From Planomicrobium stackebrandtii (GTDB lineage Bacteria > Bacillota > Bacilli > Bacillales_A > Planococcaceae), in assembly GCF_030814955.1 (NCBI RefSeq), contig NZ_JAUSWB010000012.1, positions 1 to 64,000 of the forward strand: a stretch of DNA of 64,000 nucleotides, given 5' to 3'. Made by a program: the position numbers and the translations under genes. How positions within the stretch are numbered: position 1 is the first letter of the stretch; every line of letters starts with the position of its first letter. Positions 55,166 through 62,575 of this stretch are shown here, piece after piece. The notes under the pieces are model-generated. The model was not told where the DNA came from. It was given only the letters and a program-made list of their open reading frames with translations, and made no database searches.

Positions 55166-56881
55166 ATGAAAATCAAAGATTTGACTGATATCGATGGACC
55201 CCCAAGTGAAATGGAGGTCATCAAAGACAGAACCAATTATTTGCGGGGCAATCTTGTGGAAAGCTTCGCCGAACGTTTGACAGCTTCCATCCCGGATGAT
55301 GACGGCAAGCTGCTGAAATTCCACGGCAGCTATATGCAGGATGACCGGGATATTCGCAACGAACGGGCGCAGCAGAAACTTGAACCTGCGTACCAATTCA
55401 TGATCCGCGTCCGCCTGCCGGCAGGAGTCGCAACGCCGCATCAATGGCTGACGATGGACAACTTAGCCAATACCCATGGCAATGGCACATTGAAGCTGAC
55501 GACGCGCCAAACATTTCAGATGCACGGCATTTTAAAATGGAATATGAAGAGCACCATCCAGGAAATGAACCATGCTTTAATGGATACCATTGCGGCCTGC
55601 GGCGACGTTAACCGCAATGTCATGTCGACGTCCAATCCGTACCAATCGGATGTACACGGGGAAGTATACGAAATCTCCCGTGCGTTAAGTGAACACTTGC
55701 TGCCGAAAACAAGAGCCTATCACGAAATTTGGCTGGACGAAGAAAAAGTCGTCGACAGCAACGAAGGCGAAGTTGTCGAACCGATGTACGGGCATCTTTA
55801 TTTGCCGCGAAAATTTAAAATCGGCTTTGCGATTCCACCTGCAAATGACGTCGATATCTATTCACAGGATCTAGGGTTTATTGCCATCCTGGAAGACGGC
55901 AAGCTGCAGGGCTTTAATGTGACAGTCGGCGGCGGCATGGGCATGACGCATGGCGATACGGCCACCTATCCGCAATTGGCGAGCGTCATCGGATTTTGCC
56001 CGCCAGACAAAGTCAACGAAGTCGGTGAGAAAATCCTTACCATCCAGCGCGATTACGGCAACCGTTCAGACCGGAAAAATGCCCGTTTCAAATATACCGT
56101 CGACAGATTGGGGCTCGATTGGATCAGAACCGAGCTGAATACGCGCCTTGGCTGGGAAGTGGAACAAGAGCGCCCATTCCAATTCGACCGCAACGGCGAC
56201 CGCTATGGCTGGATCCAAAGCGACGGCAAATGGCATCTAACCTTATTTGTTGAAAATGGCCGCGTTAAAGATTTCGACGGCTATCCATTGATGACTGGGC
56301 TGCGTGAAATTGCCCATTTCCATACAGGAGAATTCCGCCTGACGGCCAACCAGAACTTGATCATCAGCAACGTGACAGAAAACAACAAAGCGAAGATTGA
56401 TGCTTTAGTTGAGCAATATGGGCTGACCGACGGCAAAGAAAATTCCGCTTTGCGCCAGAACTCGATGGCTTGTGTGGCACTGCCGACTTGCGGCTTGGCA
56501 ATGGCTGAAGCCGAGCGTTATTTGCCGGTGCTTGTTGGCAAAATCGAAGAGACGCTGGACGAAGCAGGACTGCGCGATGAAGAAATCATCATCCGCATGT
56601 CGGGCTGCCCGAACAGCTGCTCCCGACCTGCACTAGGAGAAATCGGCTTTATCGGCAAAGCACCCGGCAAATACAATATGTATTTGGGCGCGGGCTTTGC
56701 GGGCGACCGTTTGAATAAAATGTATCGCGAGAATATTGGAGAAGAAGAGATTTTAGCAACGCTTAAACCGATCTTTTTCCAATATGCCAAAGAGCGTCAG
56801 GAAAACGAGCATTTCGGCGATTTCGTCATCCGCGCCGGGTATGTGGCCCCGGTCACATCCGGACTAAATTTCCATAGCTAG
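55166..56881 (+). CDS. cysI: Assimilatory sulfite reductase hemoprotein subunit
   Basis: A 571-residue siroheme/[4Fe-4S] enzyme that reduces sulfite to sulfide with six electrons. The cluster ligands are C436 and C442 (CVALPTC) and C481 and C485 (GCPNSC). The N-terminal half has [12 protein letters not shown] and the paired repeat [14 protein letters not shown], typical of the sulfite/nitrite reductase fold. ACGAAAGGAGC precedes the ATG. It uses the siroheme made by SumT, SirC and SirB of this window. Confidence 0.96.
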   Translation: MKIKDLTDIDGPPSEMEVIKDRTNYLRGNLVESFAERLTASIPDDDGKLLKFHGSYMQDDRDIRNERAQQKLEPAYQFMIRVRLPAGVATPHQWLTMDNLANTHGNGTLKLTTRQTFQMHGILKWNMKSTIQEMNHALMDTIAACGDVNRNVMSTSNPYQSDVHGEVYEISRALSEHLLPKTRAYHEIWLDEEKVVDSNEGEVVEPMYGHLYLPRKFKIGFAIPPANDVDIYSQDLGFIAILEDGKLQGFNVTVGGGMGMTHGDTATYPQLASVIGFCPPDKVNEVGEKILTIQRDYGNRSDRKNARFKYTVDRLGLDWIRTELNTRLGWEVEQERPFQFDRNGDRYGWIQSDGKWHLTLFVENGRVKDFDGYPLMTGLREIAHFHTGEFRLTANQNLIISNVTENNKAKIDALVEQYGLTDGKENSALRQNSMACVALPTCGLAMAEAERYLPVLVGKIEETLDEAGLRDEEIIIRMSGCPNSCSRPALGEIGFIGKAPGKYNMYLGAGFAGDRLNKMYRENIGEEEILATLKPIFFQYAKERQENEHFGDFVIRAGYVAPVTSGLNFHS

Positions 56882-56899
56882 ATCCAATAAGTTTCACTC

Positions 56900-56925
56900 A
56901 GCAGCCCGGGAGCGATTCCGGGCTC
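56900..56925 (+). promoter_or_regulatory. GC-rich hairpin after cysI
   Basis: AGCCCGG and CCGGGCT pair around GAGCGATT. There is no U tract (CTTGACG follows), so it is not a standard terminator and may only pause or protect the mRNA before the next gene. Confidence 0.5.
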
Positions 56926-56963
56926 TTGACGTCAGGCCCATCAATAAAAGAGGAGTGTTGAAT

Positions 56964-58193
56964 TTGACATACAGTTATGTTTCCCATCTTTATTGCCCCA
57001 AATGCGAGGCTGTCTACGATACCAAACAGCAGCACCAATTGTGTACATGCGGTTCGCCGCTGCTGGTGGACTACGATTGGGATAAATTGAAAGCTGCTTG
57101 GAAACCGGAAGATCTGCTGAAGCGGGAACCCAGCTTATGGAGGTACCATGAACTGCTTCCAGTGGAAAATGAAACGAACGTGGTTTCTCAAGGGGAAGGC
57201 ATGACTCCGCTCATTAAAATGCCGACATTGGGACAGGATATGGATGTCGTCAATCTGTATATGAAAGATGAAGGCCTTGTTCCGACTGGCACATTTAAAG
57301 CAAGAGGAGCGGCAGTCGGAATTTCAAAAGCCAAGGAAGTCGGCGTAAAAGAGTTCGCAATGCCGACCAATGGCAATGCTGGTGCTGCCTGGGCGCTGTA
57401 TGGTGCAAAAGCCGGCATCCGGTCGACCATCGTGATGCCGAAGGATGCACCTAAAATCACCCGCAACGAAGTGGCATTGTCCGGTGCCAATCTGTATTTG
57501 GTCAACGGGTTGATCAGCGATGCCGGAAAAATTGTCGGACAGGCCGTAAAGGATTTTGGTTTGTATGATGTATCGACCTTAAAAGAGCCGTACCGCATCG
57601 AAGGCAAAAAAACGATGGGGCTGGAAATTGCTGAGCAGATGAATTGGAAGATGCCGGACGTCATCCTCTACCCGACGGGCGGCGGTGTTGGACTAATCGG
57701 CATCTACAAAGCCTTGAATGAACTGAAAAAGCTCGGCTGGGTGGAAGGTGACCTTCCGCGCCTCGTTGCGGTTCAGGCGACCGGCTGTGCACCGATTGTC
57801 AAAGCATGGCAGGAAGGAAAGCACGAGTCCGAGTTCTGGGCAAATTCCAGTACGCAAGCTTTTGGCATCAATGTCCCGAAAGCGCTGGGTGACTTTCTTG
57901 TACTGGACGCAATCTATAAGACACAGGGTTGCGCCATCGCGATTGATGACCAGACCATGCTTGATGAGCAGGAAAAAGTCGCGCGCCTGGAAGGATCTTT
58001 TGTTTGTCCGGAAGGCGCCGCCGTATTTGCAGCAATCCGCCAACTCCAAAAAGAAGGCTGGATCAAAAATGGAGAAACCGTCGTTGCGTTAAACACTGGA
58101 GCCGGCATCAAGTATCCGGACACGGTAAGTATTGATGTCCCGACATTGGAAATCGGCGATTCCATCAAGAAAGAGCCAGCAGCTAAAAACTAA
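56964..58193 (+). CDS. Threonine-synthase-like PLP enzyme
   Basis: A 409-residue fold-type II PLP enzyme. An N-terminal zinc-ribbon-like part (CPKCE near residue 12, CTCG near residue 30) precedes the catalytic core: GTFKARGAAVGI with the Schiff-base lysine, PTNGNAGAAWALYGAKAG, and the phosphate cup PTGGGVGLIG. Threonine synthase converts O-phosphohomoserine to threonine. The gene sits behind cysJ-cysI rather than with hom or thrB, so a different nucleophile (for example sulfite or sulfide) is conceivable. TTG start at 56964 with AGGAG eight bases upstream. A terminator follows. Confidence 0.8.
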   Translation: MTYSYVSHLYCPKCEAVYDTKQQHQLCTCGSPLLVDYDWDKLKAAWKPEDLLKREPSLWRYHELLPVENETNVVSQGEGMTPLIKMPTLGQDMDVVNLYMKDEGLVPTGTFKARGAAVGISKAKEVGVKEFAMPTNGNAGAAWALYGAKAGIRSTIVMPKDAPKITRNEVALSGANLYLVNGLISDAGKIVGQAVKDFGLYDVSTLKEPYRIEGKKTMGLEIAEQMNWKMPDVILYPTGGGVGLIGIYKALNELKKLGWVEGDLPRLVAVQATGCAPIVKAWQEGKHESEFWANSSTQAFGINVPKALGDFLVLDAIYKTQGCAIAIDDQTMLDEQEKVARLEGSFVCPEGAAVFAAIRQLQKEGWIKNGETVVALNTGAGIKYPDTVSIDVPTLEIGDSIKKEPAAKN

Positions 58194-58257
58194 GAAAGTG
58201 CAGTCCATGGTCGACATTAATCCGGGCTGCATAAATTACTGCAGAAACTATAGTTCC

Positions 58258-58304
58258 AGAGCCCTCACCAGAATAGTTAGCTGGTGAAGGGCTCTTTCTT
58301 ATTT
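58258..58304 (+). terminator. Terminator after the threonine-synthase-like gene
   Basis: AGAGCCCT-CACCAG pairs with CTGGTGA-AGGGCTCT, then TTCTTATTT. Confidence 0.88.
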
Positions 58305-58376
58305 GCTTTTGCTGTTCTATGATAAGGACAAGAGAAAGATCAGGCGTAGTTTGTTTGTGGAAGGGGAATTAGGGTG

Positions 58377-59573
58377 ATGGCGGGAAAATGGACGGCGTTA
58401 TTTTGGATTGCCATGGCGGAGCTGTTTGCGCTGAGTTTATGGTTTAGTGCGAGCGTGACGGAGCCGGAATTGAGGGAGCTGTGGCTTCTCACTGAACGGA
58501 CGGAAGCCTGGCTGTCGGCATCTGTTCCGGTCGGTTTTATAATCGGCACCTTGCTGAGTGTTTCTTTTGGCATTACAGATCGCTTTAATGCGCGCAAAGT
58601 TTTTGCGCTTTCCGCATTGGCGGGTGCGTTCATCAATGGTTTGCTGACGGTCGCTGACAGTGCATCCATTGGAATTGCTTTGCGAATATTGACCGGAGTT
58701 GCGCTTGCCGGCGTGTACCCAACAGCGGTCAAATTGCTGGCGCAATGGTTTCCATCAAAAAGAGGATTGGCGCTTGGGATTTTGATCGCTGCGCTGACCC
58801 TAGGCTCGTCTTTGCCTCATTTCATCAGCATCTTTTTCTCCTCCGTGGATTGGAAATTGGTCATCATCGTCAGTTCATTGCTGGCATTGGTTTCGGCTGC
58901 TATTATGAACTGGGTCGTCAAGGACGCATCGGTTGCTCAACAGAAAATGGTTTTTTCCTTTAAATTGATTAAACAAGTGCTGCACAATAAACCTGTCATG
59001 CTCGCAAACTACGGCTATTTCGGCCATATGTGGGAATTGTATGCGATGTGGACATGGCTGCCAGTTTTTCTCGCTGCCAGTTTTGCCGCCTCCTCTTCTG
59101 ACATCAGTCCGGCAATTATTGCTTTTGCTTCTTTTGTCTCAATTGGAGTTGCCGGAGCAATTGGCTGCGTTTTGGGTGGCTTAGTGGCAGACAAGTTGGG
59201 CAGGTCGCGGCTGGCCATTCTATCTTTGGTAATAAGTGCGGGCTGTTCGGTCATCATCGGCTTTACATTTGGACAGGCCGTCTGGCTGACGCTGACGGTA
59301 GCGATCGTTTGGGGAATGTTTGTGATTTCCGATTCGGCTCAGTTTTCAGCAGCGGTCACAGAATTTGCAGAAGCCCCTTATTTGGGAACTGCTTTGACAT
59401 TCCAGATGTGCATCGGCTTTTTGATCACCATCTTTTCCATCAATATGATTCCCGTGGTGCAAGAAATCATGGGCTGGAAATGGGTGTTTGCTTTATTGAG
59501 CATCGGTCCGGTACTCGGTGTCATTTCCATGGCGAAATTCCGTATTTATGAAATGAAAGCAGCAGATGAGTAG
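58377..59573 (+). CDS. MFS transporter
   Basis: A 398-residue major facilitator with about 12 hydrophobic segments. ITDRFNARKVFALSALAG is the cytoplasmic loop 2-3 motif, and VLGGLVADKLGRSRLAIL is its repeat after segment 8. FALSLWFSASVTEPEL near the N-terminus recalls CynX/NimT-like anion and nitrate-type members. The substrate cannot be told; the neighbourhood suggests a sulfur or organic anion. GTG 58374 and ATG 58377 are both possible starts; AAGGGG lies ten bases before 58377. Confidence 0.85.
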   Translation: MAGKWTALFWIAMAELFALSLWFSASVTEPELRELWLLTERTEAWLSASVPVGFIIGTLLSVSFGITDRFNARKVFALSALAGAFINGLLTVADSASIGIALRILTGVALAGVYPTAVKLLAQWFPSKRGLALGILIAALTLGSSLPHFISIFFSSVDWKLVIIVSSLLALVSAAIMNWVVKDASVAQQKMVFSFKLIKQVLHNKPVMLANYGYFGHMWELYAMWTWLPVFLAASFAASSSDISPAIIAFASFVSIGVAGAIGCVLGGLVADKLGRSRLAILSLVISAGCSVIIGFTFGQAVWLTLTVAIVWGMFVISDSAQFSAAVTEFAEAPYLGTALTFQMCIGFLITIFSINMIPVVQEIMGWKWVFALLSIGPVLGVISMAKFRIYEMKAADE

Positions 59574-59664
59574 TCTTTTGAGCATGGATAAAAAGAACTA
59601 TCATTTTTTAATAAATATGATTATGATAGAAATAAACGGATGATGTTGCAAAGGGGATAGCAGG

Positions 59665-60246
59665 ATGAATTGGTTGCCAAAGAGGAAAAATAAGGTGGCG
59701 GCTTTCTGGGAATGGTTTGCAGAAAACAAAGCAGCGTATTTTGAATTGGATGAGTCTGGCCGAGACAGGCTTTTCAGCCAGTTGGAAAAGAAATTGCATA
59801 AGGTAAACAGGCATTTGGCTTTTGAGTTTGGCGAAAGCCTGGTTGCGGGGAAGCGTGAATTTACCATTAGCGCAGACGGGGTTGTAGAGGCATTTGACGA
59901 TGTGATCGAATTGGTCGACAATGCGCCGGCACTTAGCAACTTTACCATTATTGGTTTCCGCCAACCGCATGACGAAGAATTTTCTGTCGCATACGGCGAT
60001 ATCGAACTGGGGTGGGACGATATTTTCTGTACGTTTGAAAAGGGCAGTGATGAATTGAATTTGACTCTCTACATCAAAGGTTTTACCGAAGACAATGAAG
60101 ATGAATTTATCTCGGCTACTTTTATTTTGCTGGATACCGTTATTGGTGAATATAATGCCGGGATGCGCATCGGGGAAATCGAATTTACCAGCTACGAAGG
60201 CCAGCCGGATGTTCGGCCAATAAAAGAATTGCAGAGCCTTTTTTAA
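59665..60246 (+). CDS. Conserved-looking cytoplasmic protein of unknown function
   Basis: A 193-residue acidic protein with no signal peptide or membrane segment. The opening KKVAAFWEWFAENK-like stretch (residues 10-23) resembles a pattern I know from several uncharacterised Bacillales proteins that start with an FW-WF block. The rest is rich in Asp and Glu and beta-prone. AAAGGGG precedes the ATG and a terminator follows, so it is a single-gene unit. I do not assign a family or function. Confidence 0.7.
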   Translation: MNWLPKRKNKVAAFWEWFAENKAAYFELDESGRDRLFSQLEKKLHKVNRHLAFEFGESLVAGKREFTISADGVVEAFDDVIELVDNAPALSNFTIIGFRQPHDEEFSVAYGDIELGWDDIFCTFEKGSDELNLTLYIKGFTEDNEDEFISATFILLDTVIGEYNAGMRIGEIEFTSYEGQPDVRPIKELQSLF

Positions 60247-60276
60247 ATGAAACAAGGCTGCTGTGGAGTTAATTTG

Positions 60277-60317
60277 AAACCCTGTCCGGAATTTTTATTC
60301 CGGACAGGGTTTTTATC
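60277..60317. terminator. Terminator between convergent genes
   Basis: AAACCCTGTCCGGAAT and ATTCCGGACAGGGTTT form a 16-bp perfect stem with a TTTT loop and a T run on the plus strand. The minus-strand DUF4188 gene ends 16 bases away, so it may serve both directions. Confidence 0.9.
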
Positions 60318-60332
60318 TTATTGTAATGGAGG

Positions 60333-60809
60333 CTATTGTTGCTTTTGGAGTCGTTGACGGGCTGATGAAGTGGCTGGAGTGATTGTTTTTTTACCAAGCG
60401 CTCTGGCTAAACCAAATTCAGGCATATTGACGTAAATCGATTCTGAGTGGCCAGGGGAGATCATGTAGGTTTCGTGATAGATGCCGACAGCGTCATTATT
60501 TTTTGCTTTTTGGTTGAAGGTTTTCCAGGCAGACATATGATTTTGTCCCTTTGAATAGGCGTGCAGTTCTTCTTCGGATTGCCAGTACTGAACCATGAAA
60601 GTGAGCGGAAGCTTGAAAAAACTCTCAGAAGACAGGCATCCAAGCTCTTTGTGGATCGCAAGCTCCTTAATCATCGGAGGCATGGCCATCAGGACCGGAA
60701 GCCATTTGTGCACAGCTATCCATTTGTTGATCCGCATGCCGATGACAAATACGACGATTCCCTCATGGCTTTCAGCAGTATATCTTCCGGGAAAGACTTT
60801 TGCGCTCAT
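60333..60809 (-). CDS. DUF4188 family protein
   Basis: A 158-residue soluble protein. VFPGRYTAESHEGIVVFVIGMRINKWIAVHKWLPV and MVQYWQSEEELHAYSKGQNHMSAW match the DUF4188 family, a dimeric alpha/beta-barrel-like group related to antibiotic-biosynthesis monooxygenases and heme-binding dehydratases. The function is not known. It starts 12 bases after the PadR regulator gene, so the two form a small operon and the protein is probably what PadR controls. Confidence 0.82.
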   Translation of the reverse strand: MSAKVFPGRYTAESHEGIVVFVIGMRINKWIAVHKWLPVLMAMPPMIKELAIHKELGCLSSESFFKLPLTFMVQYWQSEEELHAYSKGQNHMSAWKTFNQKAKNNDAVGIYHETYMISPGHSESIYVNMPEFGLARALGKKTITPATSSARQRLQKQQ

Positions 60810-60821
60810 TGTTTTTCCTCC

Positions 60822-61367
60822 TCATGGACTTAAGGTCTTTTTTGTTTCTTCGCACCAGTCAATAGCAGCCAGCGTGGTCCGTATGCCGTAATCCAAAGTC
60901 AGAAGCCAGAACGGGGCATCAGCCTGATCCATTAACTGAGTATTAATCATCTCTTGAATGCCCTTGTACGTGTTGAGGCGGTCAGTCAATTTTTCGCGAT
61001 AAGCCGCTAAATGATCAAGCGTTTCTTGAACATCCTGATTTCGGCTAAAAAACAGTTTCAGCAGCAACTCGTTTTTTTCACCCGGGAGCTGTTGAATAGG
61101 CTGCTGAATCCATTCTTTGAGAACACGTTTTCCTTCATCGGTAATCGTATATTCTTTTTTATCCGGTTTTCCTTCCTGAACTTGAGATTCCACCGTGGCA
61201 TAACCTTGTTCCACCAGCAACTTCAATGTCGGATAAATTTGTCCATAGCTGATTTTCCAAAAATGGTTCAAGCTTGTGTCAATCATTTGTTTGATGGAAT
61301 AGCCGGTGCGGCATTCTGTAGTCAGAAGACCAAGGATTGCATATTGTGTGTGATTTTCTTTTGCCAT
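60822..61367 (-). CDS. PadR family transcriptional regulator
   Basis: A 181-residue PadR-like repressor. The winged helix AILGLLTTECRTGYSIKQMIDTSLNHFWKISYGQIYPTLKLL is the family signature, followed by a wing (KKEYTITDEGKRVL) and a long C-terminal helical dimerisation domain. PadR proteins respond to phenolic acids or other toxic small molecules. It lies upstream of DUF4188 and probably represses its own operon. Confidence 0.92.
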   Translation of the reverse strand: MAKENHTQYAILGLLTTECRTGYSIKQMIDTSLNHFWKISYGQIYPTLKLLVEQGYATVESQVQEGKPDKKEYTITDEGKRVLKEWIQQPIQQLPGEKNELLLKLFFSRNQDVQETLDHLAAYREKLTDRLNTYKGIQEMINTQLMDQADAPFWLLTLDYGIRTTLAAIDWCEETKKTLSP

Positions 61368-61379
61368 CCTTCCACATCC

Positions 61380-61413
61380 TTATATCTTTTTGATACATAT
61401 CTGTTTGATATAA
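61380..61413 (-). promoter_or_regulatory. Putative PadR operator
   Basis: TTATATC (61380-61386) and GATATAA (61407-61413) are exact inverted copies 12 bases upstream of padR. Between them a direct repeat TTTTGATACA / GTTTGATATA is also seen. The site is where the minus-strand promoter must be. Confidence 0.45.
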
Positions 61414-61505
61414 AAATACTCTTTTTTCAATAATTTGTCCAGTATTTATTAAAAAAGAATAATATTTTGTGTAAAAAGGTATAGTGAGTGAAAGGGGTGT
61501 CTGCG

Positions 61506-62261
61506 ATGGAGAAAAAAGAAATGCATGATATGAATTTTGACCTTAGGACTTCGAACAAACTAACAGCCGAAATGGTTGAGTCGCTCCCGCTGCCAGTGAA
61601 AAATTGGCTTTATGCGATGGGTGCTGTCGGGCACGAACAAATTGCGAGTGTCAGCCTCAAGCAACATGGATGGATGAAACAAAAACCGGAGCAAAAAGAG
61701 TGGACTGCATCGAAAGCTGAACAAACGAGCTTTGCCGACCCGCCTGCATTCCACTGGTCAGCAAAGATGAAAATGGGCAAAGGGTTATTTGTCACGGGGA
61801 AAGACAGCTTTGTAGCAGGCAAAGCCAGTATGCGGATCAAACTTATGGGCATCTTTCCGCTGACAACAACCGCTGACAATGAAAAGATCAATGAGTCGGC
61901 GCTGCTGCGCTACTTAATGGAGTTGGTTTGGTACCCGTCGGCAGTGTTCAGTCCGTTTATCACTTGGGAGCTCGTGGATACGCACGCAGCGAAAGCGGTG
62001 ATAACATACGAGGGCTTGACGGGATCCGCTACCTATTTTTTCAATGAGCAAAGTGAATTGCTGAGAATAGAAGCGTGGCGCTACAAAGACAGCGGCAAAG
62101 AAGCGCGTCGGCAGCTGTGCATCGGCACCGTCAGAGAGCAACAGAAGGTGGAAGGATTGAAGATACCCGTAAAGATGGAGGTCAGCTGGTTAGTAGATGG
62201 CGATACGTTCACTTGGTATAAGTTTGACGTGTCAGATGTCCGTTTCAATCCAAAAACTTAG
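61506..62261 (+). CDS. DUF6544/DUF6920-like protein of unknown function
   Basis: A 251-residue protein without signal peptide. LPLPVKNWLYAMGAVGHEQIASVSLKQHGWMKQKP at the start, MRIKLMGIFPLTTTADNEKINESALLRYLMELVWYPSAV in the middle and VKMEVSWLVDGDTFTWYKFDVSDVRFN at the end match a family of uncharacterised proteins I recall under DUF6544/DUF6920. The start is ATG 61506 behind AAAGGGGTG. It is divergent from padR by 138 bases, so PadR might also affect it. Confidence 0.72.
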   Translation: MEKKEMHDMNFDLRTSNKLTAEMVESLPLPVKNWLYAMGAVGHEQIASVSLKQHGWMKQKPEQKEWTASKAEQTSFADPPAFHWSAKMKMGKGLFVTGKDSFVAGKASMRIKLMGIFPLTTTADNEKINESALLRYLMELVWYPSAVFSPFITWELVDTHAAKAVITYEGLTGSATYFFNEQSELLRIEAWRYKDSGKEARRQLCIGTVREQQKVEGLKIPVKMEVSWLVDGDTFTWYKFDVSDVRFNPKT

Positions 62262-62340
62262 CCTGTTGTTTGTAAATCATCCAAATGCACAAGTTTTTGC
62301 GGGATATCACAGAAATTTCATTGTTTTTTGACAGATTGGG

Positions 62341-62369
62341 TTGACCTGTCTCATAGATACAGGTACCAT
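62341..62369 (+). promoter_or_regulatory. Putative promoter of the yitJ-type gene
   Basis: TTGACC (62341-62346), 17 bases, TACCAT (62364-62369). An alternative TTGACA (62328-62333) lies further upstream. The S-box follows about 27 bases later. Confidence 0.5.
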
Positions 62370-62395
62370 ATCTAGAATACTTAAAACAGAATAGT

Positions 62396-62553
62396 GAATT
62401 CTTATCAAGAGAAGTCGAGGGACTGGCCCTATGAAGCTTCAGCAACCAGCCGAAAGGTCAGGTGCTAAATCCAGCAGGCAAGAGATTGCCTGGCAGATGA
62501 AAAGGAACGAGTTTGATATCGTAAAGCCTTCTTTTTCATGAAGGCTTTTTTTG
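62396..62553 (+). ncRNA. SAM-I (S-box) riboswitch with terminator, yitJ-type gene
   Basis: CTTATCAAGAGAAGTCGAGG, GACTGGCCC, GAAGCTTCAGCAACC and the GGTGCTAAATCCAGCAGGCA block match the S-box consensus; P1 closes with GATGAAAAG near 62496-62504. The terminator is AAAGCCTTC (62523-62531) with GAAGGCTTT and a T run to 62553. Confidence 0.95.
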
Positions 62554-62575
62554 TATATATGGGAGGTTGAGAAGG

